NCBI RefSeq assembly: GCF_900589395.1
Contig: NZ_UUIS01000090.1
Span: forward strand, 1-64,000
Direction of reading: 5' to 3'
Origin: Pseudomonas viridiflava
GTDB lineage: Bacteria; Pseudomonadota; Gammaproteobacteria; Pseudomonadales; Pseudomonadaceae
Length of the DNA: 64,000 nucleotides
Part shown: piece after piece, positions 16,002 through 24,524 of the stretch
Layout of the letters: every line of letters begins with the position of its first letter
How positions within the stretch are numbered: position 1 is the first letter of the stretch
The notes under the pieces: generated by a model
Seen by the model: only the letters and a program-made list of their open reading frames with translations
Databases searched by the model: none
What the model was told of the DNA's origin: nothing
Program-made: the position numbers and the translations under genes

Positions 16002-16856
16002 ATGACCACTTCTTTGCAACCTGCCTATGCATTGGTTCCAGGCGCCAACCTGGAAGCTTACGTGCATGCGGTCAACAGCATCCCGATGCTGACGCCCGAG
16101 CAGGAGCGTGAACTGGCAGACAGTCTCTACTACGAGCAGAACCTTGAGTCTGCACGCCAGATGGTCCTTGCCCACCTGCGCTTCGTGGTACACATCGCCC
16201 GCAGCTACTCCGGTTATGGCCTGGCCCAGGCTGACCTGATCCAGGAAGGCAACGTCGGCCTGATGAAGGCCGTCAAGCGCTTCAACCCTGAAATGGGCGT
16301 GCGCCTGGTGTCGTTTGCCGTGCACTGGATCAAGGCCGAGATTCACGAATTCATCCTGCGCAACTGGCGCATCGTCAAGGTCGCCACGACCAAGGCCCAG
16401 CGCAAGCTGTTCTTCAACCTGCGCAGTCAGAAAAAGCGCCTGGCCTGGCTGAACAACGAGGAAGTCCACCGCGTGGCGGAAAGCCTCGGGGTCGAGCCGC
16501 GTGAAGTGCGCGAGATGGAAAGCCGCCTGACCGGCCAGGACATGGCCTTCGACCCGGCCAGTGAAGCTGACGACGACAGTGCGTTCCAGTCGCCGTCCAA
16601 CTACCTCGAAGACCATCGCTACGACCCGGCGCGCCAGCTCGAGGATTCCGACTGGACCGACAACTCCACCGCCAACCTGCACCAGGCGCTGGATGTGCTG
16701 GACGACCGCAGCCGCGACATCCTCTACCAGCGCTGGCTGGCCGAGGAAAAGGCGACCCTGCATGAGCTGGCCGAGAAGTACAACGTCTCTGCCGAGCGCA
16801 TCCGCCAGCTGGAAAAGAACGCAATGAACAAGCTCAAGACCTCCATCGCCGCCTGA
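16002..16856 (+). CDS. rpoH: Heat-shock sigma factor RpoH (sigma-32)
   Basis: Alternative sigma factor of 284 residues that directs heat-shock genes. Region 2 contains AHLRFVVHIARSYSGYGL and DLIQEGNVGLMKAVKRF. The diagnostic RpoH box QRKLFFNLRSQKKR follows near residue 130. The C-terminal region 4 ends with a helix-turn-helix containing VSAERIRQLEKNAMNKLK. The start at 16002 is preceded by GGAGG at 15987-15991. A candidate AlgU promoter sits upstream and a strong intrinsic terminator just downstream, so rpoH can be transcribed on its own even though it follows ftsX. Confidence 0.98.
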   Translation: MTTSLQPAYALVPGANLEAYVHAVNSIPMLTPEQERELADSLYYEQNLESARQMVLAHLRFVVHIARSYSGYGLAQADLIQEGNVGLMKAVKRFNPEMGVRLVSFAVHWIKAEIHEFILRNWRIVKVATTKAQRKLFFNLRSQKKRLAWLNNEEVHRVAESLGVEPREVREMESRLTGQDMAFDPASEADDDSAFQSPSNYLEDHRYDPARQLEDSDWTDNSTANLHQALDVLDDRSRDILYQRWLAEEKATLHELAEKYNVSAERIRQLEKNAMNKLKTSIAA

Positions 16857-16870
16857 ACCACGCCGTGATG

Positions 16871-16900
16871 AAAAACGCCCCGACTTGTCGGGGCGTTTTT
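16871..16900 (+). terminator. Rho-independent terminator of rpoH
   Basis: AAAAACGCCCCGAC followed by TTGTCGGGGCGTTTTT: a GC-rich perfect stem with a T-run, 14 bases after the rpoH stop. The A-run on the other side could make it bidirectional for mtgA. Confidence 0.93.
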
Positions 16901-16930
16901 GTCTGGGCCTGGTGACCGCTCGACGATCCT

Positions 16931-16971
16931 GTAGGACCGGCTTCAGCCGGGAAGGGTGAAGCCGCTCCTAC
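16931..16971. repeat. REP pair overlapping the mtgA stop
   Basis: GTAGGACCGGCTTCAGCCGG on the plus strand and GTAGGAGCGGCTTCACCC on the minus strand form a short inverted pair. The minus-strand GTAG supplies the mtgA stop codon TAG at 16968-16970. Confidence 0.65.
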
Positions 16972-17663
16972 CGGATCGCCTGCAGGTAATCGTCGCCGCC
17001 TAATTGGCGCATCTGCTGGCGGATCCAGCCGGCACGGCGTGCCACATAACTGCTGGGACGGCTGGCGCTCCAGCGACGCGGGTTGGGCAGCACGGCGGCC
17101 AGGTAGCTGGCCTGCTGGGTCGACAGGTTCGCCGCCGAGGTGCGGAAATGATGACGGGCGGCCGCTTCGGCGCCGAACACGCCGTCGTCCCATTCCACGC
17201 TGTTGAGGTACACCTCAAGAATGCGTTCCTTGGACCACAGCAGCTCGATCAGCGCGGTAAACCAGGCCTCCAGCCCCTTGCGCAGGTAGCTGCGCCCCGA
17301 CCACAGGAACAGGTTCTTGGCCACCTGCTGGCTCAGGGTGCTGGCGCCACGCAGCGAGCCGCCGCGTTCGTTATGCGCAATGGCCGCCTGGATAGCCCCG
17401 ATGTCGAAGCCCCAGTGCTCGGCAAAGTGCTGGTCTTCACCGGCCACCACCGCCACCTTGAGTGGCGCGGCGATCTGCTCCCAGGGTTGCCAGTCACGTT
17501 GCAGGTCGATGGGCTGGCCATCGAGCCACGACTCGACCTTGCGCTCGACCATCAACGCGGTGCCTGGTGGCGGGATCCAGCGCAGCAGCAGGACCACAAT
17601 GAAGCTGCCGGCGGCGAACCACAGCACGGCCTGGATGACACGACGGAAAAGAATACGCAGCAT
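16968..17663 (-). CDS. mtgA: Monofunctional peptidoglycan glycosyltransferase MtgA
   Basis: A 231-residue inner-membrane enzyme of the GT51 family that polymerises lipid II into glycan strands. One N-terminal membrane anchor (about residues 8-30) is followed by the catalytic domain: VVAGEDQHFAEHWGFD has the catalytic glutamate, then RGASTLSQQVAKNLFLW and RKGLEAWFTALIE, then ILEVYLNSVEW. The start at 17663 follows the family length; no strong ribosome site is visible and an ATG 12 codons upstream is possible. The stop codon is provided by a REP element. Confidence 0.95.
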   Translation of the reverse strand: MLRILFRRVIQAVLWFAAGSFIVVLLLRWIPPPGTALMVERKVESWLDGQPIDLQRDWQPWEQIAAPLKVAVVAGEDQHFAEHWGFDIGAIQAAIAHNERGGSLRGASTLSQQVAKNLFLWSGRSYLRKGLEAWFTALIELLWSKERILEVYLNSVEWDDGVFGAEAAARHHFRTSAANLSTQQASYLAAVLPNPRRWSASRPSSYVARRAGWIRQQMRQLGGDDYLQAIR

Positions 17664-17734
17664 TAGACATCGCTTGGCCGAACCGGTTGAGCGGGCCATT
17701 ATACAGACCGTGCGCAAATGCCCAGGAGTTCTTG

Positions 17735-18115
17735 ATGCTTCGCAGCTTTTTAATGTTGGCCGCCTTTTTCGGTTTCACCGGCGTGGGCCTGGGCGCGTTT
17801 GCCGCCCATGGTCTGAAAGGGCGCCTGAGCCCCGAATACCTGGCGGTGTTCCAGACCGGTGTGCTCTATCAATTGATCCACGCCCTGGCGCTGTTCGGGG
17901 TGGCCTTGCTGGCCGCGCACATGCCCGGCCGGCTGGTCACCTGGGCCGGTTTCGCCTTTGTCGCCGGCATCGTGCTGTTCTCCGGCAGCCTGTACCTGCT
18001 GACCCTGACCGGCATGAGCAAGCTGGGCATCGTCACCCCCTTTGGCGGCCTCTGCTTTCTGTTTGGCTGGTCGATCCTGGGGGTGATGGCCTGGCGGCTG
18101 GGCAGCGGCACCTGA
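17735..18115 (+). CDS. DUF423 family membrane protein
   Basis: A 126-residue protein with four membrane segments, of the DUF423 (YgdD-like) family. The signature FGFTGVGLGAFAAHGLKG lies near residues 12-29. Function is not established. The start at 17735 is preceded by CAGGAG. It is divergent from mtgA with 71 bases between them, leaving room for overlapping promoters. Confidence 0.87.
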   Translation: MLRSFLMLAAFFGFTGVGLGAFAAHGLKGRLSPEYLAVFQTGVLYQLIHALALFGVALLAAHMPGRLVTWAGFAFVAGIVLFSGSLYLLTLTGMSKLGIVTPFGGLCFLFGWSILGVMAWRLGSGT

Positions 18116-18154
18116 CCTGCCGGCCACGGCCGGGACGAATGGTACGCTGCGGGG

Positions 18155-18183
18155 TTGGTCAGGCCGGCCCGGCGGGCTAGAAT
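18155..18183 (+). promoter_or_regulatory. Candidate sigma-70 promoter of thiSG
   Basis: TTGGTC, 17 bases, TAGAAT, ending 35 bases before the thiS ATG. No TPP-riboswitch thi-box pattern is visible in the 103-base gap. Confidence 0.5.
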
Positions 18184-18218
18184 GCGGGCCCCCTTAACCA
18201 TGATGGCTGCTGCTGCGC

Positions 18219-18419
18219 ATGCACATTCAGTTGAACGGCGAACCCTTTGAGTTGCCCGACGGCGCGACCGTCACCGCCTTGCTGGCCCGTCTGGACCTGG
18301 TCGGGCGCCGCGTCGCGGTCGAATTGAACCTGGACATCGTCCCGCGAAGCCAGCATGAAACCACCTCCCTGCGCGAAGGCGACCAGGTCGAGGTGGTGCA
18401 TGCCATTGGCGGTGGTTAG
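18219..18419 (+). CDS. thiS: Sulfur carrier protein ThiS
   Basis: A 66-residue ubiquitin-fold sulfur carrier for the thiazole half of thiamine. It ends in Gly-Gly (AIGGG), the residue pair that is adenylated and thiocarboxylated. The N-terminal MHIQLNGEPFELPDG is typical. thiG starts 48 bases later. The adenylating enzyme (ThiF/MoeB type) is not in the window. Confidence 0.95.
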   Translation: MHIQLNGEPFELPDGATVTALLARLDLVGRRVAVELNLDIVPRSQHETTSLREGDQVEVVHAIGGG

Positions 18420-18467
18420 GTTTCGCGGTTACCGATGACCCCTTCTGCACGCTAAAGAGGATCCACG

Positions 18468-19262
18468 ATGAGCAACGCTCGCAGCGACAAGCCCTTCGTT
18501 CTGGCCGGCCGGACCTTCGAGTCGCGCCTGCTGGTCGGTACCGGCAAGTATGTCGACATGGAACAGACCCGCCTGGCCATCGAGGCCTCGGGTGCCGAGA
18601 TCGTCACGGTCGCCGTGCGCCGCACCAACCTGGGCCAGAACCCGGGCGAGCCGAACCTGCTCGATGTGCTGCCGCCGGACCGCTACACCATCTTGCCCAA
18701 CACCGCCGGCTGCTTCGATGCCCCGGAAGCGGTGCGCACCTGCCGCCTGGCGCGTGAGCTGCTCGACGGCCGCAACCTGGTCAAGCTTGAAGTACTGGCC
18801 GACCAGAAGACTTTGTTTCCCAATGTCATCGAGACCCTCAAGGCCGCCGAAGTGCTGGTCAAGGACGGCTTCGACGTCATGGTCTACACCAGTGACGACC
18901 CGATCGTTGCCCGCCAGCTGGCCGAGATTGGCTGTATCGCCATCATGCCGCTGGCCGGCCTGATCGGCAGTGGCCTTGGCATCTGCAATCCGTACAACCT
19001 GCAGATCATCCTGGAGGAAACCAAGGTGCCGGTGCTGGTCGATGCCGGTGTCGGCACGGCCTCGGACGCCACCATTGCCATGGAACTGGGCTGTGAAGCG
19101 GTGCTGATGAACTCGGCCATCGCCCACGCCCAGCATCCGGTGCTCATGGCCCAAGCCATGAAACACGCGGTCATCGCCGGCCGCCTGGCCTACCTGGCCG
19201 GTCGCATGCCCCGTAAACTTTATGCCAGCGCATCTTCGCCGCTGGATGGCCTGATCAAGTAA
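18468..19262 (+). CDS. thiG: Thiazole synthase ThiG
   Basis: TIM-barrel enzyme of 264 residues that forms the thiazole phosphate of thiamine from deoxyxylulose phosphate, dehydroglycine and ThiS-bound sulfur. The Schiff-base lysine fits VKLEVL near residue 105. Phosphate-binding segments PLAGLIGSGLGI and VLVDAGVGTASDA are visible, followed by NSAIAHA. It forms a unit with thiS; trmB starts 10 bases after its stop and is probably in the same transcript. Confidence 0.97.
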   Translation: MSNARSDKPFVLAGRTFESRLLVGTGKYVDMEQTRLAIEASGAEIVTVAVRRTNLGQNPGEPNLLDVLPPDRYTILPNTAGCFDAPEAVRTCRLARELLDGRNLVKLEVLADQKTLFPNVIETLKAAEVLVKDGFDVMVYTSDDPIVARQLAEIGCIAIMPLAGLIGSGLGICNPYNLQIILEETKVPVLVDAGVGTASDATIAMELGCEAVLMNSAIAHAQHPVLMAQAMKHAVIAGRLAYLAGRMPRKLYASASSPLDGLIK

Positions 19263-19272
19263 GAGCCTGTTG

Positions 19273-20004
19273 ATGACTGATTCGCACGTTTCACCCCAGT
19301 TGCCCGAAGACCCAGAAGGCCAGGACCGCCCGCACCGTCGCATCAAGAGTTTCGTGATGCGTGCCGGGCGCATGACCGAAGGCCAGCAGCGCGGCCTGGA
19401 TCAGGGCTTGCCGCTGTTCGGCCTGCAACTGACCGACACGCCGGTGGATTTCGACCAGGTGTTTGGCCGTTCGGCGCCGCGCACCCTGGAAATCGGCTTC
19501 GGCATGGGCCACTCGCTGCTGGAAATGGCCGCTGCCGCGCCTGAGCACGACTTCATCGGTGTCGAGGTGCATTCGCCGGGTGTGGGTGCGCTGCTCAATG
19601 GTGCCCTGACCCAAGGCCTCAAGAACCTGCGGGTCTACGATTGCGACGCCATCGAAGTGCTCAACCGCTGCGTGGCCGACAACAGCCTGGATCGCCTGAT
19701 GCTGTTCTTCCCGGATCCGTGGCACAAGAGCCGTCACCACAAGCGCCGCATTGTGCAGCCCGAGTTTGCCGAGCTGGTGCGCAGCAAGCTCAAGCCGGGC
19801 GGCGTGTTCCACATGGCCACCGACTGGGAACCCTATGCCGAGTACATGCTGGAAGTGATGAACGTGGCGCCGGGGTATCGCAACCTGGCCGAGGACAACC
19901 AGTACGTGCCGCGCCCTGAAGAGCGCCCGATCACCAAGTTCGAACGCCGCGGCGAACGCCTGGGCCATGGCGTATGGGACCTGAAGTTCGAAAAGATCGC
20001 CTGA
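19273..20004 (+). CDS. trmB: tRNA (guanine-46-N7)-methyltransferase TrmB
   Basis: A 243-residue SAM-dependent enzyme that makes m7G46 in the tRNA variable loop. The SAM site is LEIGFGMGHSLLEMA and the conserved catalytic and binding segment is FFPDPWHKSRHHKRR near residues 148-162; MATDWEPYAEYML follows. The ATG at 19273 is preferred to the TTG one codon upstream. A REPIN follows 18 bases after the stop. Confidence 0.96.
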   Translation: MTDSHVSPQLPEDPEGQDRPHRRIKSFVMRAGRMTEGQQRGLDQGLPLFGLQLTDTPVDFDQVFGRSAPRTLEIGFGMGHSLLEMAAAAPEHDFIGVEVHSPGVGALLNGALTQGLKNLRVYDCDAIEVLNRCVADNSLDRLMLFFPDPWHKSRHHKRRIVQPEFAELVRSKLKPGGVFHMATDWEPYAEYMLEVMNVAPGYRNLAEDNQYVPRPEERPITKFERRGERLGHGVWDLKFEKIA

Positions 20005-20022
20005 AGCCAACACCGGCCCGTG

Positions 20023-20173
20023 GTAGGAGCGCGCTTGCCCGCGACCGAGTGCGTAGCGCTCGCAAATTCTCGGAAACGCTGAAAATCTACGGTTAATACA
20101 CTAGAAAAATCTACGAAACGCCACAATTTTACGACTGCTAACGCACTCGGTCGCGGGCAGAGCGCGCTCCTAC
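20023..20173. repeat. REPIN copy 1 (151 bp)
   Basis: Left arm GTAGGAGCGCGCTTGCCCGC, right arm its inverted partner ending GCGCGCTCCTAC, with an inner inverted stretch around CGAGTGCG. The right end gives the TAG stop of the DUF3392 gene. Confidence 0.85.
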
Positions 20174-20493
20174 TTGCGATCGGCAATCACGCCGATCAGC
20201 ACCAGCACCACCAGCAGCACCGGGGCCAGGCTGTAGTTGTTGAACTGGCTCAGGCCCTTGACCACCCAGGGCGTGGCGTAGATCAGCGCCAGGCCGCTGC
20301 CCACGGTGCAGGCCAGGGCCAGCAGCGGGATGCGCATCGCGCCCGACAGGCTGCCGGCGCGTTGCTCGACCCAGGCCTTGATGTCCGACCCGAACAACAC
20401 CAGCAGGCACCCCACCAGCGCCAGGGCGATTTCCGACAGGTTGCTGCGGCTCCAGCGCGAGACCGTGTCCAGCAGATCGAGTACGACGTCCAT
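20170..20493 (-). CDS. DUF3392 family membrane protein
   Basis: A 107-residue protein matching the DUF3392 family, with three or so membrane segments (about 20-38, 52-75 and 85-103) and function unknown. It lies 9 bases after hemW on the same strand, so it is the last gene of the rdgB-hemW unit. Its stop codon TAG is formed by the GTAG of a REPIN arm, so the native C-terminus may have been altered by that insertion. Confidence 0.8.
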   Translation of the reverse strand: MDVVLDLLDTVSRWSRSNLSEIALALVGCLLVLFGSDIKAWVEQRAGSLSGAMRIPLLALACTVGSGLALIYATPWVVKGLSQFNNYSLAPVLLVVLVLIGVIADRK

Positions 20494-20502
20494 GCAGGTT
20501 CC

Positions 20503-21717
20503 TTAGCTCAGAAAGTATTGCAACAGGTCGTTGAGGAACAACTGGCCCTGCGGCGTAGCGGCCAGGCGTTGCGGATCGGCGTGCAGCAAACCGCGCCTGA
20601 TCGCCTGTTCGCGTCCCCTGGCCAGTGAATCCAGGCTTAGACCGGTTCTTTCACGAAATAATGCAGCGTCCACGCCATTTGTCAGGCGCAGGGCGTTCAT
20701 CAGGAATTCAAAGGGCAACTCGTCGGCCGTCAGCACCTTGGCTCCGGCCTGGAATGGCTTGGCCGGGTTCAGGTAATCCTTGGGCAGGCGCGTCTTCCAG
20801 GTGCGCTCGATGCGCCCGTCCGGGTGGCTGAGCTTGCCGTGGGCGCCGGCACCGATGCCGATGAAATCGCCAAAGCCCCAGTAATTGAGGTTGTGCCGCG
20901 CCGCCTTGTCGGATTGTGCATAGGCCGAGACTTCGTACTGGGCATAGCCGTGGTCGGCCAGCAGTTGCTGGCCGGCTTCCTGGATGTCCCAGAGAATGTC
21001 GTCTTCGGGCAACACCGGTGGCTGGTTCCAGAACACCGTGTTCGGCTCCAGCGTCAACTGATACCAGGACAGGTGAGTGGGCGCCAAAGCGATGGCCTGG
21101 CGCAGATCATCCAGCGCCTCGTCCTGGCGCTGGTCGGGCAGGCCATGCATCAGGTCCAGGTTGAAATTGTCGAAGCCGGCGGCGCGGGCCATGTCCGCGG
21201 CGCGAATGGCTTCGTCACCGTTATGGATGCGCCCCAGCGCCTTGAGCTTGGCCTCCTGGAAACTCTGGATGCCGATCGACAGGCGATTGATGCCCAGGCC
21301 GCGATAGGCGCTGAACTTGGCCTGTTCGAAGGTGCCGGGGTTGGCTTCCAGGGTGATCTCAATATCGGCCGCGAAGCGAATGCGCTGTTCCACGCCGGCC
21401 AGCAGGCGACCCAGGGCGTCGGCGCTGAACAGGCTGGGCGTGCCGCCGCCGAAGAAGATCGAGCGCAACTCGCGGCCATGCACGTGGGGCAGGTCCTGGT
21501 CGAGGTCGGCCAGCAGGGCGTCGACGTAGTCCTGCTCGGGCAGCACGGCGCTGGCGGTGTGCGAATTGAAATCGCAATACGGGCATTTGCGCACGCACCA
21601 CGGGATATGGATGTACAGCGACAGCGGCGGCAGGACAGGCAAGGCCGGCCGGGGCATCAGCGACGAAAACCCGTCGGCGCCGGCATACAGCGGCTGGACG
21701 ATGGCGTCAGCGGTCAT
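20503..21717 (-). CDS. hemW: Radical SAM heme chaperone HemW
   Basis: A 404-residue coproporphyrinogen-III-oxidase-like radical SAM protein. The cluster motif is CVRKCPYC near residue 40, with the extra cysteine and phenylalanine pattern CDFNSH that marks HemW rather than HemN. IFFGGGTPSLF follows. HemW binds heme and delivers it to membrane proteins. The start at 21717 makes an ATGA overlap with the rdgB stop and gives a normal length. Confidence 0.93.
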   Translation of the reverse strand: MTADAIVQPLYAGADGFSSLMPRPALPVLPPLSLYIHIPWCVRKCPYCDFNSHTASAVLPEQDYVDALLADLDQDLPHVHGRELRSIFFGGGTPSLFSADALGRLLAGVEQRIRFAADIEITLEANPGTFEQAKFSAYRGLGINRLSIGIQSFQEAKLKALGRIHNGDEAIRAADMARAAGFDNFNLDLMHGLPDQRQDEALDDLRQAIALAPTHLSWYQLTLEPNTVFWNQPPVLPEDDILWDIQEAGQQLLADHGYAQYEVSAYAQSDKAARHNLNYWGFGDFIGIGAGAHGKLSHPDGRIERTWKTRLPKDYLNPAKPFQAGAKVLTADELPFEFLMNALRLTNGVDAALFRERTGLSLDSLARGREQAIRRGLLHADPQRLAATPQGQLFLNDLLQYFLS

Positions 21718-22307
21718 TGCAGGTCCAGGCGCTGGCGCAACAGGGCCATGGCGCGGGCGCGGTGGCTGAGCTGGTTTTTCTCCACCGGCGACAGCTCGGC
21801 ACTGGAGCAATGGCGCTCAGGCACCCAGAACAGCGGGTCATAGCCAAAGCCGTGCTCGCCGCTGGCGGCATGCAGAATGCGCCCGTGCCACAGGCCTTCG
21901 CACAGGATCGGCAGTGGGTCGTCGGCATGCCGCACCAGCGCCAGCACACAGACGAACTGCGCGGTGCGCTGCTCGTCCGGGACGTCCTTGAGGGCGTCGA
22001 GCAGTTTGGCGTTGTTGGCGGCATCGCCCTGGCCGTCTGCGTAACGCGCCGAGTAGATGCCCGGTGCACCGCCCAGGAAGTCCACCGCCAGCCCCGAATC
22101 ATCGGCCAGCGCCGGCAGCCCGGAAATACGTGCCGCGTTGCGGGCCTTGAGAATGGCGTTCTCGACGAACGACAGGCCGGTTTCTTCAGGCTCCACCGTG
22201 CTGAACTCGCCGATCGAGCGCAACTGCACGCGGTCGCCGAGCATGGCCTGCAGTTCCTTGAGCTTGCCGCCGTTATGGCTGGCCAGTACCAATTGAGTGA
22301 TGTTCAT
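21714..22307 (-). CDS. rdgB: XTP/dITP diphosphatase RdgB
   Basis: A 197-residue Ham1/RdgB pyrophosphatase that removes non-canonical purine triphosphates. It has ASHNGGKLKEL at the N-terminus, SFVENAILKARNAA, the metal-binding LADDSGLAVDFLGGAPGIYSAR region and HGFGYDPLFW near residue 145. The ATG at 22307 gives the family N-terminus MNITQLVLASHN. It follows metW by 37 bases and overlaps hemW by 4 bases. Confidence 0.96.
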   Translation of the reverse strand: MNITQLVLASHNGGKLKELQAMLGDRVQLRSIGEFSTVEPEETGLSFVENAILKARNAARISGLPALADDSGLAVDFLGGAPGIYSARYADGQGDAANNAKLLDALKDVPDEQRTAQFVCVLALVRHADDPLPILCEGLWHGRILHAASGEHGFGYDPLFWVPERHCSSAELSPVEKNQLSHRARAMALLRQRLDLQ

Positions 22308-22344
22308 CTGTACGTCCGCAAAGTCTGTGGGGGTGGGCTGCACG

Positions 22345-22965
22345 TCAGACCGCGAGCTGGTGCTCGCTCAGGCCCGGGCTGCGCACCCGGTAGATGCCGA
22401 TCTCACCCAACAGGTTAGGCCACAGCTTGCTGGCCCAGCCGTGCCGGTGCTGATTGTCGACCGCCATGCGGTCCAGCACCCGCGCCTCGCGCTCGCGGCA
22501 CAGGGCCTCGAAGTCTTCGAAGGTGCAGAAGTGGATGTTCGGCGTGTTGTACCAGGTGTAGGGCATGAAGTCCGAGACTGGCATGCGCCCCTTGCTGGCC
22601 AGGTACCAGCGGCAGCGCCAGTGGCCGAAGTTGGGGAAGGTGATGATGCATTGACGACCCACGCGCAGCATTTCGTCGAGGATGCGGTCGGGGTAATGCA
22701 CTGCCTGCAGGGCCTGGGTCATGACCACCACATCGAAGCTGTTGCTGGCGAAGTTGCCCAGACCCTTGTCCAGGTCCTGCTCGATGACGTTGACGCCCTT
22801 GAGCACGCACTGGGCGATGTTGTCGGGGTCTTTCTCCAGCCCGTAGCCGGTGACCTGCTTGTGGTCGCGCAGCCAGGCCAGCAGTTCGCCGTCGCCGCAG
22901 CCCAGGTCGAGCACGCGGCTGCCGGCGGGAATCCACTCCTGGATGATCTCCAGATCGGCTCTCAT
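22345..22965 (-). CDS. metW: Methionine biosynthesis protein MetW
   Basis: A 206-residue methyltransferase-fold protein. The SAM-like loop is RVLDLGCGDGELL. MetW accompanies MetX in Pseudomonas and is thought to support the homoserine acylation step; its exact reaction is not settled. It begins 7 bases after the metX stop with a GAGGACC ribosome site, so it is tightly coupled to metX. Confidence 0.93.
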   Translation of the reverse strand: MRADLEIIQEWIPAGSRVLDLGCGDGELLAWLRDHKQVTGYGLEKDPDNIAQCVLKGVNVIEQDLDKGLGNFASNSFDVVVMTQALQAVHYPDRILDEMLRVGRQCIITFPNFGHWRCRWYLASKGRMPVSDFMPYTWYNTPNIHFCTFEDFEALCREREARVLDRMAVDNQHRHGWASKLWPNLLGEIGIYRVRSPGLSEHQLAV

Positions 22966-22972
22966 GAGGTCC

Positions 22973-24112
22973 TCACAGCGCAATACGATTCATGTAGTTG
23001 CCGAAAGCCTGCACATAGCGCGGGTTCGGGATCAGGAAGGCGTCGTGGCCCTGGGGGGCTTCGATTTCCAGGTAACTGACATCCTTGCGCGCCGCCATCA
23101 GAGCGTCCACCAGCTCGCGCGAGCGCGCCGGCGAGAAGCGCCAGTCGGTGGTGAAGGACATCACGCAGAATTTCGCGCTGGCCGAGGCGAAGGTTTTCGC
23201 CAGGTCATCGTTGAAGGCCGCTGCCGGGTCGAAATAGTCCAGCGCCTTGGTCATCAACAGGTAAGTGTTGGCGTCGAAGCGCCCGGAAAACTCTTCACCC
23301 TGGTAGCGCAGGTAGCTCTCGACCTGAAATTCGACGTTATGAAAGTCGTAGTTGAGCTTTTCGTTCTTCAGGCCTCGGCCGAATTTCTCGCCCATCGAGT
23401 CGTCGGACAGGTAGGTGATGTGCCCGACCATGCGCGCCAGCATCAGGCCGCGCTTGGGAATCACGCCGCGGGCCTGGAAGGCACCTTCGTGGAATTCCGG
23501 GTCGGTGAGGATGGCCTGGCGTGCGACTTCGTTGAAGGCGATGTTCTGCGCCGACAGCTTGGGTGCAGAGGCAATGGCCAGGCAATGACGCACCCTGTCG
23601 GGAAAGGTGATGGTCCATTGCAGCGCCTGCATGCCGCCCAGGCTGCCACCGACCACCGCCGCCCATTGTTCGATACCCAGCAAGTCGGCCAGCCGCGCCT
23701 GGCTGTGCACCCAGTCTTCGACGGTGACCACCGGGAAGTTGGCGCCATAGGGCTCGCCGGTCTGCGGGTCGATGCTGCTGGGGCCGGTCGAGCCGTTGCA
23801 GCCACCCAGGTTATTGAGGCTGACGACGAAGAAACGGTGGGTGTCGATCGGCTTGCCGGGGCCGATGCAACTGTCCCACCAGCCCGGCTTGCGCTCTTCG
23901 GTGCTGTGGTAGCCGGCCGCATGGTGATGGCCCGACAGGGCGTGGCAGATCAGCACGGCGTTGCTGCGCTGGGCATTCAACTGGCCGTAGGTTTCGTAGA
24001 TCAGGTCATAGGCGGGCAGAGTGCGGCCACAGGCCAGCGCCAGAGGCTCGCTGAAATGCGCCAGCTGCGGCGTGACCAGACCAACACAATCGGGGGGAAA
24101 GACCGTGGGCAT
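22973..24112 (-). CDS. metX: Homoserine O-acyltransferase MetX
   Basis: An alpha/beta-hydrolase-fold acyltransferase of 379 residues that acylates homoserine at the entry of methionine synthesis. The nucleophile elbow is VGGSLGGMQAL, the LICHALSGHHHAAGY segment forms the oxyanion region, and the late APQGHDAFL carries the catalytic histidine. In Pseudomonas this protein is generally a homoserine O-succinyltransferase, which I infer here from the genus. metW follows directly. Two REPINs fill the 412-base gap upstream (24113-24524), in which I see no gene. Confidence 0.95.
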   Translation of the reverse strand: MPTVFPPDCVGLVTPQLAHFSEPLALACGRTLPAYDLIYETYGQLNAQRSNAVLICHALSGHHHAAGYHSTEERKPGWWDSCIGPGKPIDTHRFFVVSLNNLGGCNGSTGPSSIDPQTGEPYGANFPVVTVEDWVHSQARLADLLGIEQWAAVVGGSLGGMQALQWTITFPDRVRHCLAIASAPKLSAQNIAFNEVARQAILTDPEFHEGAFQARGVIPKRGLMLARMVGHITYLSDDSMGEKFGRGLKNEKLNYDFHNVEFQVESYLRYQGEEFSGRFDANTYLLMTKALDYFDPAAAFNDDLAKTFASASAKFCVMSFTTDWRFSPARSRELVDALMAARKDVSYLEIEAPQGHDAFLIPNPRYVQAFGNYMNRIAL

Positions 24113-24206
24113 CGACCCTGCTCTCGCTTGAAAGAGGCGTAAGTCTAAAGACCCGAGGGGGCAGCGGCAACCAATCAACAGCGGCGTGAGCCCTGACAAC
24201 GCGCCC

Positions 24207-24328
24207 GTAGGAGCGCGCTTGCCCGCGACCGAGTGCGTAGCGCTCGTAAAATCTCGAAAACGCCACAATTTTACGACTGCTAACGCAGCCGGTCGCGGTG
24301 GTCCGGCATTCCGGCAAGCGCGCTCTCA
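24207..24328. repeat. REPIN copy 2, with a 15-bp insertion in the right arm
   Basis: The left arm GTAGGAGCGCGCTTGCCCGC is intact. The right arm carries GTGGTCCGGCATTCC at 24298-24312 and ends GCGCGCTCTCATC, a degenerate end. Confidence 0.8.
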
Positions 24329-24377
24329 TCAAACATGAAATAACTTGTTGATTTTATTGACTACGAAATTCACACCT

Positions 24378-24517
24378 GTAGGAGCGCGCTTGCCCGCGAC
24401 CGAGTGCGTAGCAGTCGTAAAATTGTGGCGTTTCACAGATTCCAGATCGGAAATTTGTAGTGCCTCACCAATTTTACGAGCGCTAGCGCACTCGGTCGCG
24501 GGCAAGCGCGCTCCTAC
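24378..24517. repeat. REPIN copy 3 (140 bp)
   Basis: Both arms are intact (GTAGGAGCGCGCTTGCCCGC and its inverse). It is separated from copy 2 by about 50 AT-rich bases and ends 8 bases before the yggT stop. Confidence 0.85.
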
Positions 24518-24524
24518 CAAGCAT

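Noticed and set aside
18116..18218. TPP riboswitch before thiS
   Set aside because: No thi-box sequence or fitting stem arrangement is visible in the 103-base gap; a plain promoter is seen instead.
22850..24142. 430-residue plus-strand frame opposite metX
   Set aside because: metX has the complete catalytic pattern; this frame has none.
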